The translations under genes and the position numbers were made by a program. The notes below the pieces were generated by a model. It had not been told where the DNA came from and searched no databases. It saw nothing but the letters and a program-made list of their open reading frames with translations. From Hofstenia miamia (lineage: Eukaryota; Xenacoelomorpha; Acoela; Hofsteniidae), in contig CABFPE010000030.1 of NCBI GenBank assembly GCA_900660155.1, positions 909,379 through 973,378 of the forward strand: a DNA stretch of 64,000 bases, given 5' to 3'. Positions 27,401 to 38,944 of this stretch are shown here, in pieces (within the stretch, counting starts at the first letter, position 1; each line of letters begins with the position of its first letter).

Positions 27401-27779
27401 AACGAACTTTTGACGTTTGTGGAGTCAACAATTTAATTAAAATTTAACAAGGAACTCTATGAGTTATACCACCGTCCCCTTAATGTTCCTTCAATCCTGA
27501 AGATATCACACCTCAGATATTTAGCTCATCTACCGAGTGATTATAGTTCTATAAATAGATATTATGTGTCTTATGACACTTCCATATTTGAGAAATCAAT
27601 TCTATGAGATGGTTCCAACCTTTTTGTCGTAGTTGTAGTAATCCCATTTATGGAAATACTACTGGCAAAAACACAAAACATTGAAATATTCAATTGCGTA
27701 ACATGCCCAAAGTTTTTAGCCTACAGAGACTTAATTTCAATAAATGATGGACTTTCCAATACTTTAAAATATGTTTTCT

Positions 27780-29460
27780 GCTAGGGTTAAAAGCGTTTTG
27801 TCGTGCACTGTAGATTGAACATTCAAATATTGAGTTTTAGTTTTTTCGAATTCACTTAGAAATACGTTAATTTGTGTAATGTATCAAATTTTATATTAAT
27901 ATATAGATACACCAATTTCTAGTCCCGTACAATATTTAAATGTGCTAACTTTATGCATTATTAATCAAACAGAATATTGAATGTAGATATTGCATACATA
28001 TGCTAGTTTAACAAGAGTAACATAAAATCGAGTAATAAATCACAATAGTCCCAGTCTCAGGTGAAATTGAAAAGTTGGTCTAGGTCTCGTACTGATCCTG
28101 TCTCCTGTTGTGTTGGTTATCCTCGACCACCACTAGTCTCGTGGGTCCGGTATCGGAATCAGTAAAATGAGCCAATTTCCTCAGGACTCTGCCACTATAA
28201 TTGTTTTGTGAAATCTGTATAGAAAAGGCATTATTAATGAATAGACTAAAATTTTTACTGAATTTTGAATCTCAGGATTATTAGCAAATCTGTAATTTAA
28301 GAATTTAATGGTCTTAGCTGATTACCAAAGTAGGAATATAGTTGTATTATTACAGGCTTAAGACCGAAAATTCTATCTTGTAAAACAAAACATTAAAATG
28401 AGGGAAATTGGGAATCCCTAATATGACTAAAATCTTATTTAAAATGAGTAATTGAACGATTTATGCAAAATAGTGTTTAAAATTTCAGATATTTTTAAAA
28501 ACGTTAAATTTAAATATTTATGAAAATCAATATTATTGAGAATACATTTTGAACATCATTTGCAATGTGTGATATAGTCAATTTAGTTAATGTTGAAGAA
28601 AAAATTAGTAGGTGAGGGGGGACTTTAGAAGTGCCATTTGACTAGATCCCAGTACTTTCATTCAGAATATTGACATACTTTTCCATGTTCATCTTAACAC
28701 AGTTCTCAAGAAATGTCAATGAATGAAAACAATGATGACAAAAGACAACCCTTGTCATGGTGGTTGGATGATGATTGATTGCTGCTGAGGTGCGTAGTAG
28801 GATTGAATCTTAATGATTTAACAGAACATCTAGCAAATGCCTTGGGTGTACAGAACATCTGAAATGTTATGTCACTAATTTAATTATTAGTTATAAATTG
28901 ACCAGTGTACAAATTGGGTTGACTTCATTAGGTGCTGATGGAAATCAAAATCAGCGACGTGCCGAGCTAGAGACATCTGGGTGTACTAAAATAGCCTATA
29001 GGTATTTTTTTGGATTCGGTCATTTTTAAAAAATGTGGATTTTTTTTTAAATTTCTCCTAAGGTAACTACGCCCTGTTCTATTTTTAGTAGAAACTTGTG
29101 ATATTTTTGAGAAAAGTGGGAAGACAAGCCCCCAGCCATCCCGCCGTGAACACATCATTGAACAACAATGTGTCTAAATTAACATTTATGTATGCTGTGG
29201 AAGCAGTTGACAGCTTTTATTGAATACCAAATTTTAGTCGATGTTAGATGAAATGCATAATATTGGATTGGCCAATATGTTTGATACATTCTAATACATT
29301 CGTATTATTATTTGAAGAAAAATTGAAAAGGTTTGGTATATTTCAGGAAAATTTGCAAAAATGCCAAATTTTTGGATCGATTTGCAACTGAAATGTAAAA
29401 ATTTTGGACTAATTTGGAATTTTCCAAAATTTTTACTAAGGTTGCACATATTAACCTAAT
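27780..29460. other. Unassigned interior of the hAT-bounded interval
   Basis: A GC-richer block with repeated GTCTC/GTCCC words lies at about 28050-28200 (for example AGTCCCAGTCTCAGG and ACTAGTCTCGTGGGTCC). It could be the end of another short element. Otherwise no gene or transposase was recognised. Confidence 0.35.
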
Positions 29461-29538
29461 AGCTCTACTCCATTTTGCATCCTCATGGGGGGACTGCAGT
29501 TCCATAGTCCCCCCCTTAAATCCGCCACTGAATGTGTT

Positions 29539-31805
29539 GTATTTGTGCGGTAGGCATATGTCCTAAATGAAAAGACCTACAATATTTACAGCGTTTTCAA
29601 ATTGATTTTGTAAAGGTATAAGGAATTGAATCAACACTTGCAAAAAGCATTCCTCAAGCATTTCTAACGGTCATGCATATGGCATTAATAGGACTTTTCC
29701 ATTTTTAAAGTGTCTTAGTGTCAGCCTTAGACTTTTAGTTAAAACAATTTCACCATTTACTTTAACATAAAACAGAAATTCGTGAACAATAAAGTTTATC
29801 GTCTTTGTTTAATATAAAGTTCCTGCCCGCTCAATTAGCTAGAAGCATTGTCGGCATTGTAATGGAAATTACGTTTTTGACTGTAGACAATTTTGTAGAT
29901 TCAGTTTTAATATACTGAATGCGTTTCTTCTGCTCTTTCTATTCTATGTATGTTGTCTGCAATTACCTACCTTAATTTGAATTTCAGAATGATTTTTTAA
30001 TCCTTCAATTATGTTTCCTCTTCTCTATAATACTATAGAATTACATATAATTTCTACTTTTTTAGCTAAAGTACATATCTAGCCGACCTACAATTGTTTG
30101 GAAGATTTTCTATTCTGCTGTTTACAGAGGATATGCCATTGTACACATTGAAAATTACTTATTTTCATTTTCTTCTTTTTAAAATCATTGTCACCTAAGT
30201 TGTTTAAACAGGTCTCACATACAATGTTCGGGTTCGGGAACGGCTCCTGAAAAGAAAACATGGCATCGGAACAACTTCGATTTTAACCAATTTTATTTCA
30301 TATTCGCTATTATATTCGAATTATATCTGCTAAACTAAAATATTTCTGTGATATCTCTATTCAGTATTCAACTTGTATATTAGATCTCCAGAACATTTTG
30401 AACAGTCCCAAACTTCACGGGACTGGTAAATTGAACATGTGGGGAGACCAATGGGTACCATTATCCAAAATGCGTGGTCCCACAGGCATCTCATGTAATG
30501 TTAAGTAAAATGTACTTACCTCTCAAAATTTTTCTTTCATTCATGCATTTGAAAACTTAAGAGTTAGCGTATATAACTAGTCTAAGATATTGGAATTTTT
30601 TTCAAAGTATATGTGCAACCAATTGTAATACTTGCAATTTTAAAATATATTCCAACATCATGTTTTGGGATTAAAATATTCTAAGGCATTCTCCAATCAA
30701 ATCCATTTTCTTGCTAGAGACTATAAAAAGTTGTTGCATTAGACAAATTTTTATTAAATTTGTTCCTTCCAAACTTTACATAAGAAATTTCTACACCAGC
30801 TCAGTACGTTTTTATGGGCAGTGAATGAATTTGTTGAGTGGAATATATGTTATTAGTCCAGAAATGAACTTCATTTTCTTCGTTAGTAGGAAAATTTCTT
30901 TGAAATTTGGAAGACATCTCGCTACAGTAGCAATATTCCCTCTTTAAATAACTAGATATTGTTTGGAGTGTCAATTAGGCGAAACAAATAAACATTCGAC
31001 TTTCTTAGTCATGTTTAATGCACATACGTTTCAAACAATTCCTTCATGGTACTTCAGTATTTATCATGTTATGTTTATGAAGTTGTATATAATAATGCAT
31101 TGTACATGAGTAAGTTATTCGAGTAAAGTGAATAATTTGTTTGGTACGTGAACTTTTACAATGTCCAGGATTTACACCTAATAATAATTTTTTCACAAAT
31201 AAGTTATATTAATATGAGTTTATTTCATCAATAATTTCTAATTTTCTCTTTATATTACTTAATCATGTTAGCGTTTTTCAAGACGCTATAAGGTTATTAT
31301 ATTCAATTTAACTTTCATATAAAAGTAGGGCCATTTCTTAGTTACCTAAACATTGCAAAATGGATTCTAAGCTACAGTTTTTCCAAAATTTTTGAACAAC
31401 TTGCATGAACATATTGCAATAAAATATTGCCTTTATAAAAGATTTTTAAAACTAAAATTAAATTTCAATTTACTATTAGGTTTTTGCCCTGAATTGACAT
31501 AAGGCCGTTTATAGTAGGTCTTAATTGACATCATGTTATTAAATCTCTATTCTTGGGAATAGTAGATGACATTTAACCTTAAACAGCCTAGTGTTCGTTT
31601 TCAAGGACAAAGCATTTTTCCACATTTACAAAGAATTTTCTCCAAGCCTATTTCCAAATATGAAAATCTTGGAATAAGATGGAAAATATTTTTTCTGTGG
31701 GGTTGTCTAAATTTAATTCCAACGGAAATCATGATTTTCTATCAATGATTACCTTCTTGTTTGTATACATAATATAAATTGTGGCGAAGGAATATACCAA
31801 TGGTA
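29539..31805. other. AT-rich stretch, no gene recognised
   Basis: No open frame of interest, terminal repeat or RNA gene was seen between the right hAT-like end at 29530 and the first GAGCC-rich MITE. Confidence 0.5.
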
Positions 31806-31813
31806 ATGCTAAC

Positions 31814-32173
31814 CATACTTGTCAACAAGCCGAGCTTCTAACGAGCCGAGCCGAGCTTGAGCACAGTATTTGATATACAACGAACCCAAAACGAGCCTAT
31901 TTTAGGCAAAGCAAGTTTATAGTTCTGCTTGTTAATTTGATTATGGAGATTTTTTTTATTTTTTGCAGTCAGTATGCCTTTCCTATAATTTTATTTAATA
32001 AATGTTTATTAAATAATAGGAAGAGCTATGTAAAATATTCTTTGAAAACATATTTTTAAAAAATACCGGGCTAAAACGAGCCTCATTCAAAGATTTTATG
32101 TGGCAAGCCGAGCCAAACTTCCACAAAATTTAAACGAGCGAAGCTTGGAAATGTCGGCTCGTTGACAAGTCTG
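31814..32173 (+). mobile_element. hAT-type MITE, GAGCC family, copy 1
   Basis: The ends are inverted repeats CATACTTGTCAACAAGCCGA (left) and CAGACTTGTCAACGAGCCGA (read inward from the right), 18 of 20 identical. Exact 8-bp target duplications ATGCTAAC flank it at 31806-31813 and 32174-32181. Both subterminal regions are dense in the pentamer CGAGC/GAGCC around an AT-rich core with no coding capacity. This is the best-preserved of four copies in the window (33526, 42614, 43629). The TIR, the CAG start and the duplication length identify the hAT superfamily. Confidence 0.88.
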
Positions 32174-32329
32174 ATGCTAACTACATGTAATCGGTCTTAA
32201 TGTCCTTTCCTGAGAAAGGCCCACTTTATCCTAGTTTCCCAAGGCTGCTGCCAAGGGTGGATGGGTTTTAACTCAATACGATGGTGGCCCGATTATACGA
32301 GTTTATTATCTGAACAATTTTATACTTGC

Positions 32330-32640
32330 CCTAGGCCTCTGCGAGTTGAGTTTTCTAGGGCCGAGTCGAGTTGGAACCATGACTCGCGAGTTTGAGTCTA
32401 CTTAAAAATATATTTAGTTATTTCTCCTTAGATATAACTAGATATAACTGTCCTATCCATGGCCAACTTAATATATTAAGTTGGCCATGTCCCCTGTCCT
32501 ATATAAATGTCCAATAGAAATACTAGGGGTTAAACTAAATGAGTAAAACCAAGCCTGAGAGCTCGTAATTTGAGATGAATTGTGAACAGTCGAGTTGAGT
32601 TTTTGGACCTCGAATCGAATTTCGAGCACTCATAGGACCC
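32330..32640. repeat. CGAGT/GAGTC-rich repeat, probably a decayed MITE
   Basis: Clusters of CGAGT and GAGTC words lie at both sides (GCGAGTTGAG, GCCGAGTCGAGTTGG and ACTCGCGAGTTTGAGTC at the left; CAGTCGAGTTGAG and CGAATCGAATTTCGAGC at the right) of an AT-rich core. This copies the architecture of the neighbouring GAGCC elements with a different word. No clean TIR or target duplication could be set. The 32-bp palindrome at 32458-32489 lies in its core. Confidence 0.4.
32458..32489. repeat. Perfect 32-bp palindrome
   Basis: The left half, CATGGCCAACTTAATA, is followed directly by its exact reverse complement, with no spacer. It would extrude as a loopless cruciform or fold as a hairpin in RNA. 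Confidence 0.9.
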
Positions 32641-32933
32641 TCTATTATTTCATAGCACGTAAACCAAGGTGAACCTTCCACGTTACCAAAAATAGGAAAA
32701 ATATATAAGATGTAACAATAGGATAATTTAAATAAGGTTTAACATTAATTATTCCATGTTTTTTGGTTGTGCAATAGAAAGCACTATTAAAATATCCTGC
32801 CCAACAGCCGGAAAACCAATTTTACAATGATTTGGCGGGAATTAACATTCCAGTCTAATTTCGAAGATAAATGTTATAGGCGTATTAATTTCAAACTTGT
32901 AATCTCCGTCGTAATTTAGGTTTCAATATAGTA

Positions 32934-33241
32934 TTTTGCGGCTGGAAGTTCTTGAGTGGAAGCAGCCTTGGCCGAGATGTTAAGACCACAGCCAAATATT
33001 GAAGGCGTTTCCGGCCGTAAAATTTTTATTGCATATAATGTTCAACACATTTTTCATAATTTATCTGCACTTTCACACACACATTGAATAAAACGCATTA
33101 TTTAGTTTAAATACCCTGTTTAATTCAGTTTACAAGTCAAAACAAATGTTAAGCTTATGAAAAATGGTGATTTGAGAATTGAAGCCGTGACTGTCTCATA
33201 GCCGCGACGACGCACGGTTGGCCGCGGGCAAAGCCGCAAAA
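32934..33241 (+). mobile_element. Short TIR element, TTTTGCGGCT ends
   Basis: The 10-bp sequence TTTTGCGGCT at 32934-32943 recurs inverted at 33232-33241. Inside each end lie GCCG/GGCC-rich words (GCAGCCTTGGCCGAG; GCCGCGACGACGCACGG, GGCCGCGGGCAAAGCCGC). The middle is AT-rich and non-coding. No target duplication is evident, so boundaries and superfamily are provisional. Confidence 0.5.
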
Positions 33242-33525
33242 AACTAGTTTAATAATGTAGTTTAAAGAAATTTATATAGCATTGAGACGCTGTTATATGT
33301 AATTCACATTTTTGGCTCTTCTTCATAAATGGTCAATTTCTTTTGGCATTTATTGAATACTCCAGCCATGTGTGTATGATATTCTTGTATATTTACATGG
33401 TGACCGAAAATATAGAAAATGCGAGTACTTGACGATTCGTGGTATATAATGGGTCTTCTTGTTAACTCGAATATCAATATCACATGTTTCTCTTAATAAA
33501 ACGCATCATTTCACTGGGATGTCTG

Positions 33526-33812
33526 TGAGTTTTTAACGAGTCGAGCCAAGCCGAGCTTGAGCAGAATATTATTGGATATAAAACTAGCCCAAAACAAGCC
33601 TTTTAAGCTAATAAATTTAGAGCATTGCTGGTTAATTTGATTATGCAGATTTTTCTTATTTTTTTATTCAATATTCCTTTCTTATAATCTTATTTTAGAA
33701 ATGTTTGTTAAATAGTAGGAAGGTCTATGTAAAAAATTTTGAGAGCGCAATATTTTTGCCTCATTGAGAGATTTTAAACGAGTTTAGAAATTTCGCCTCG
33801 TTAACAAGTCTG
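33526..33812 (+). mobile_element. hAT-type MITE, GAGCC family, copy 2
   Basis: Exact 8-bp direct repeats GATGTCTG flank it (33518-33525 and 33813-33820). The right end keeps the family TIR (CCTCGTTAACAAGTCTG); the left end is degraded (GAGTTTTTAACGAGTCGAGCC). The interior aligns with the copies at 31814 and 42614 through TTGGATATA, ACCCAAAACGAGCC-like, TAATTTGATTATG.AGAT and AGG.CTATGTAAA blocks. Non-coding. Confidence 0.8.
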
Positions 33813-33820
33813 GATGTCTG

Positions 33821-36800
33821 TTTGCCATTCCAGGCCTAATTTACAAAACAATTTCCTGTCAGTAAGTAAATGAGCAAGTATTTGAAAAAAACGTTTTAAA
33901 TGTTTAATACAATTGTTTTTTTGGAGAATATTTGGGAATGCTGTCAGCGAGAGGAGCGCATTAATATGTGCAGCTGCGACACTTCGCCTTGTTGGTGCTA
34001 TTTTGTCTAATTCTGTTTACGGCCTATTGCAGCCATATTTTTTTGAAGCTTCATAAAGCTTTCTTTTGTACAAACTACAAAATTCATTTTCACGTGAGTT
34101 TTTTATGTTTGTCAAAAATAATTTTCAAATTTTATATGCATTTGAAAAAACCATTTAAAAAAACACTTCACTGTTTTAAACACTGTTTGTTACATGAAAC
34201 CATCCGGGAGTCCGTGCTCTCTCCGCAGTGTTGTAACGCAAATCTTGTACACTCTTAAAGGTTTGGGCGTCGTGTTTGGTCCAAAAGACGGCTCAAATCC
34301 GTATCGAGATAACAGTGGCGTTAAATGTACTCGTAACAATAATACAAATGAATCCAACCAAAACAAGGTATTCATAATGGCGTACTATAGTACGTAATGG
34401 TGTATACATAACTAGACCAAACATTCTCTTCTAATCAAAAATAAGTAACGTTTCCAACCAATTCAAAGGAGCAATTTTGATTTTCCAGACAGTTCAACCA
34501 TTCTAGGCATCAGCCTGTTTCACAGCATTATGTTACATTTCGGATAAGTTCTTTACTATCGTATCGTCAGTAACATTGGATTTGAATTAAAATGCCGTGT
34601 GTACGAGTATATTAAGTGTGAATTAATTTGTAATTTACATTTACCAAAATTATGGTTACTATTACTAATAGTAATAGTTGGATCGTTTAATAATACATAT
34701 CAAAATTAATAATTGATGTATCGCAATGGGACAATGAAGTTTCCACTAGCAAAGTAAAAATGAATAAATTTAATCTTTTTGCATTGTTTACTTGGCTATG
34801 CTGTGAAGAATTGATTTAACTAAATTAATTTTAAAGTAAATTTGGAATGTATGCTTGTCTTTAAGTGGCCAAGAACATCCCGTGTTTCTCTTGTGCTAAG
34901 AGTTCTGTTAGACTTTGATTCTACTTTGTGGGAATTTAGATTGTACAATATCGTTCCTTTAAACATATATAACAGATTGGCTCTTTTGCCAAAAAACTTT
35001 TTTTCCAATTATGCTGAACATTTTCAACAAATCGTTCTCTTAAATGCAATCGACCATGAGGAACCCAAATTATAACTATAAGAAGAACTAAAAAGAAATT
35101 GTTCTAACCAGCAATCCTGGTTGGATTTTGTTATTTGTTTGAAGTTTTTTTATCTTTAATTTAGATATTGCTCTTGTAAAACTGCAATGAACAAAAACCC
35201 TACTTATTTTGTCCATTCTCTCTATAATGACCAAATTTAAAATGATTTAAGTATAAAATTGGTGCCATACATATTCAGCTTAACTTCTCAACTTGATCAG
35301 CAAAAATTCAATTTTTTAAAAATTATGTGCAGTCAATTTCACATTATTTTCAAAGCAATACACTACATTTCTGAGAATACAGTTTTACGGGAAATTAAGG
35401 ATGGATACTAAAAAGTTTGAAACCATATTAGAGCACACCTTTTAAAGTTCACCGAAATTTTTGCAAGGAAGTGCGCATTTCTTGATTTTTCATTATGTAT
35501 ACACTAAAAGCTTTGTTATTGTTACGTCAAAATTGGCTTAACTAGCAGATTTAATGGATGTAAATCAAAAAACATCTGTGATTCTAAGTTTATGAACATG
35601 GAATCAAGTGTAGCAAGCATAGTTTTTTCCAGAGCCTATACGAATATATTTTTTTCTAAAGACCTATTCTTAGACAAACAAATACCCCTGACATTAGGTT
35701 AAAAATTTTGCTTTGCTTTTATATGCATACATATTCAGAATCGTAATAATTCAATAAATTTTTTAAAATGAAATATTCTGATCTGAATACTGTCCAATTT
35801 TAACAGACATATTCAGAGCATGTTTATTTTTGGCGCTTCTTATTATAGAATGCCTGTTACTCGGGCACGTCGCCTCTTTTGTTTACTAATATTTCTTACA
35901 AAATATTCGTAGGGTGATTTCGTGTAGAACTACAAATTTTTCAATTGCCATAGAAATAATTTTCTTCAATCAAATTCAAACTTCTTTTTCGAACTGTATA
36001 ATTCTGAAATTTTAAGTTCAACAATTGTGTAAATTTAAGGTTGAATGTGGATTTTTGAAAGTATGTTTAACGGGTTTTTAAAAATAAATATAATTTTTAT
36101 ATTTGATTTATTCATGTTGTCAAATTTATTTAAATATTTCAATAGAATTCTTATTTTTGTATTTAGATCCACTTTTGGTGAAGTAAAGGGCTTTGTGATT
36201 ATCACTGGACTGGCCCGTGAGAGAATAAAGAACGTTTTGATCGGTTGCATACAATTTGTTCATATTTCTTGGGGAAATACAAAAACATCTATTCATCGAC
36301 TATTTCTCTTAGCATTGCGTTGTGCAGATGCAAGCAACTCACTGTTTAACTAATTAAAATGTTTAAATCAAAATCAAATTCTAATGGCTTCTCTAGTCTA
36401 CGTTTGTGTTAAAATTATTGCATTCAAAAAGTATTTACAATTCGCTGTTCAAAAAATAATTTGCAGATATTTGCAATTTTTTACCATTATTCAACAATAC
36501 ATAGTATTTGCTTAAATAGCCATCAATCTATAAAAACTTAAAAGAAAAAAACAAACAGCTATATCAAAATAAATGTTTACATGTATGCACAGCACTGTAA
36601 CTTGGTGATAGAAATATTTACGACTTGAATAGAATGTGTGTACGTAATTCACTTAAATTCATTAAAACCGGAGTAACGAAGTGATTTAGGTTTGCACATT
36701 GCACAGTTTGCTTCAACAAATATTGTTTGCCAATTGGGGGTTGGGGTTAGTGATTATTGTGACCTGGACTTCGGCCTCACAAACAAAATCCAAGGTCTTG

Positions 36801-38520
36801 GTTAACTCTAAGATGGGTTTGACAGTTTTAGATTATTAAAATCACTTCCATATTTACAGTGCAATTCATTAGCAGCTAATTTCAGTATCAAATACACTAT
36901 TCGGCGTGAGATTTTAGTTGTTTTCGAATTGCTTTAGAAAACGATTGAGTTGTTCTAACGATTAAATCTCAATAAAATGACTTCCTTTAGATTATTGTAT
37001 TTACAAAATACCTGTTGCCTACCGTTTGAAATTTAATAAATGTTAACAGATTCAAAGTGCAAAAAAACTAAATGCGAGTTTTTTAGTGTATGCCAAAGCA
37101 GACTTAGACAATTTAATAGATAGCTTGTCCGTTTCAGGAAATGTCTTTGGAAATGAAAGAAAAATTCCTTGTCTGTCTTCAAGATATAAATGTGCAGACG
37201 TTGACATGTTTGTCACTTAAGGGTAAGTGCATAATTAGAGGATAATTGCAATGTAGATTCTTGCCAGTGCTCCAATTTTCTTATGAAATTTCGCGTATTG
37301 ATCGACATTCAAATACGCTTGCATAATGTTATTGCGCAATCGTAATTAGTAAAACCGCATGTTTCATCATTTAAATTTAACTATTTCATTTAAACTAGTA
37401 CAGGTTTAAGGAACTAGTAATTTAATTGAAGGTTTAGAAGTAAAAAATTTTAAAGGCCTTTTAAATATTTTTCACATATTTCACTATTCAAGAACAGTAA
37501 CTCAATCCACATCTGTTACGTATGAATTATCTGCTTCTAAATCTATAGTTTGTATGATATCCACAGCATGCAAAGGTGTAGCAGCAGATGTGCATTTAGA
37601 ATTGTTGAAACATTTAAGGGTTGAAATAGTGGATTAAGAGATGGGAATCCCCTACCAGGTTTTTTGTCGAAAACTGGCCAAAGCTAGTCCAGAAGGCCTG
37701 CGAACGATCTTATTTCCCTGAAGAATAACATGGTTGGATTCCGTTTTTTTTTCATATCAGGAATATCCAGTTTTTCAGTACATGTAAAAACAAATCAATT
37801 CGCTTATGTTTCTTTTAACTGAACCATTATTGTTCAATCACATGTCTTCTTAGCATCTGATGAACAACGCTATAATGAAATATTCCTATACGAATTACTT
37901 TATGAGTTAAGTCCAATGTTAATGGTCAACTTAGGTTACAGTATGCGACAAGAAATCAATTCAATTTTGGAAAATACCTAACTGCGTTACTCTAATGCCT
38001 AATCTTAGTTGCTAGAGTTTTGATGACCCCTTTTTTTATTCTTCAAAGATGTAGTCGATAAAAGGACGCTTTTTGGATCTAATTTGTGTGGTGACACCCT
38101 ACATCAACATATGAAAGTAAATGCTATGGGATTTTATCCATGGGTTTATAATATGTTGATGCTGAATGTTTGATCAAAAGTTCTTTGTAGAGAATGTCAA
38201 ATTCATTTTGAATTCTAAATGAAGTTTTTTCTTGAAAAAGTTTTATTTCCGAGTAATCAGGATTCCAAATATTTTGTCATCATTCTGTTGTAAAGCTACT
38301 AAGCAACATGCTAAATTTGCTCAAAGATTTCCACAGGCTCATATCTGTAAATGGATGTCAATCACTAGTACATCTATCGCGAAATCTGTCTTATTACAAG
38401 CTGATTCTGAAGAATTTTAGACTGCTGCTATAACCTTGAATATATAATAACGGGTGTTCACTAGAGATTTGTAATAGTCCTAAACACGTTATAAAAGTTA
38501 AACCACCCAATTACAATAAA
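33821..38520. other. AT-rich stretch, only weak exon candidates
   Basis: Apart from the candidate exon at 34229-34366, no gene was supported. A plus-strand frame at 36168-36353 (STFGEVKGFVIITGLARER and onward) follows a TTTGTATTTAG acceptor-like site, and another at 38232-38420 is open. Neither has a recognised family. A hydrophobic frame near 33973-34100 (LRHFALLVLFCLILFTAYCS) resembles a signal peptide but lacks an in-frame ATG. Confidence 0.35.
34229..34366 (+). CDS. Candidate internal exon, unknown gene
   Basis: A very good splice acceptor (CTCTCTCCGCAG) precedes 138 bp that read open in only one frame: VVTQILYTLKGLGVVFGPKD and on to a G-S-N-P-Y-R region rich in asparagine. It ends at AACAAG|GTATTC, a possible donor. 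The G+C content exceeds the flanks. No neighbouring exon with a compatible phase was found and the peptide is not recognised, so it may be spurious. Confidence 0.25.
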
Positions 38521-38539
38521 TTTATTTCAATAAAAATTA

Positions 38540-38939
38540 AACAATAGATGTCATCGAATTAGAACATATAAATGAAGCAACGAATCAGGACCTTTCTCTC
38601 TTGCCTTTCTCAACATACTTTTCACATTGGTCATCATGCGGATGGACCAAAAGTCCTCAATAGACTTCAAGTGTGGTAGGCATGAATGATTCTTGTTTTT
38701 TCGCACAAAATGTGGAGATAGTCAGTTTGGCGTAATGGGCTGACGCTATTTCTTACACTTTCGCCTCTCTCTGTAATTCTTGATATGTTTTCCCCGTAGA
38801 GATTGAGGAACGTTAAGCTGTTTGAAATATAAGCGATACTGTACGTGGAAGCATCAGAATGATCAATCATGTATTGTACGACAACAGATCTGCGATCTTC
38901 TTCTTTAATGTTCTGCATTGCATTGAGCGTGATAAGCAA
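38540..38939 (-). pseudogene. Possible Tc1/mariner-like transposase remnant
   Basis: On the minus strand an upstream frame (38939-38667) has a helix-turn-helix-like portion (EEDRRSVVVQYMIDHSDAST, then ENISRITERGESV). A second frame (about 38672-38540) reads LPHLKSIEDFWSIRMMTNVK, resembling the last catalytic block (P.L.PIE.FW) of DDE transposases. The central catalytic region is missing, implying an internal deletion. The match is by motif only and could be wrong. Confidence 0.35.
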
Positions 38940-38944
38940 CTGAT

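Larger units (their letters stand above)
26216..29530. mobile_element. 3.3-kb interval bounded by matching hAT-like ends
   Basis: The left end reads CAGGGGCGGATCTAG and the right end, read inward on the minus strand from 29530, reads CAGTGGCGGATTTAA. Flanking 8-mers are AATGTCTT (26208-26215) and AATGTGTT (29531-29538), one mismatch. Both ends carry poly-G/C tracts next to the TIR (one N at 26250). Together these suggest a single hAT-type insertion. I found no hAT transposase inside; the interior holds a decayed Tc1 copy (26550-27400) and about 2 kb of unassigned sequence. It may be a smaller MITE expanded by later insertions, or two unrelated ends paired by chance. Confidence 0.5.

Noticed and set aside
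28967-29505. Minus-strand open frames suggesting a gene left of the hAT end
   Set aside because: No family match, and the region lies between hAT-like ends with decayed repeats; the frames look random.
33968-34258. Secreted-peptide-like frame with a hydrophobic N-terminus
   Set aside because: There is no in-frame ATG (the frame starts after a TAA), and the phases to the neighbouring candidate exon at 34229 do not fit.
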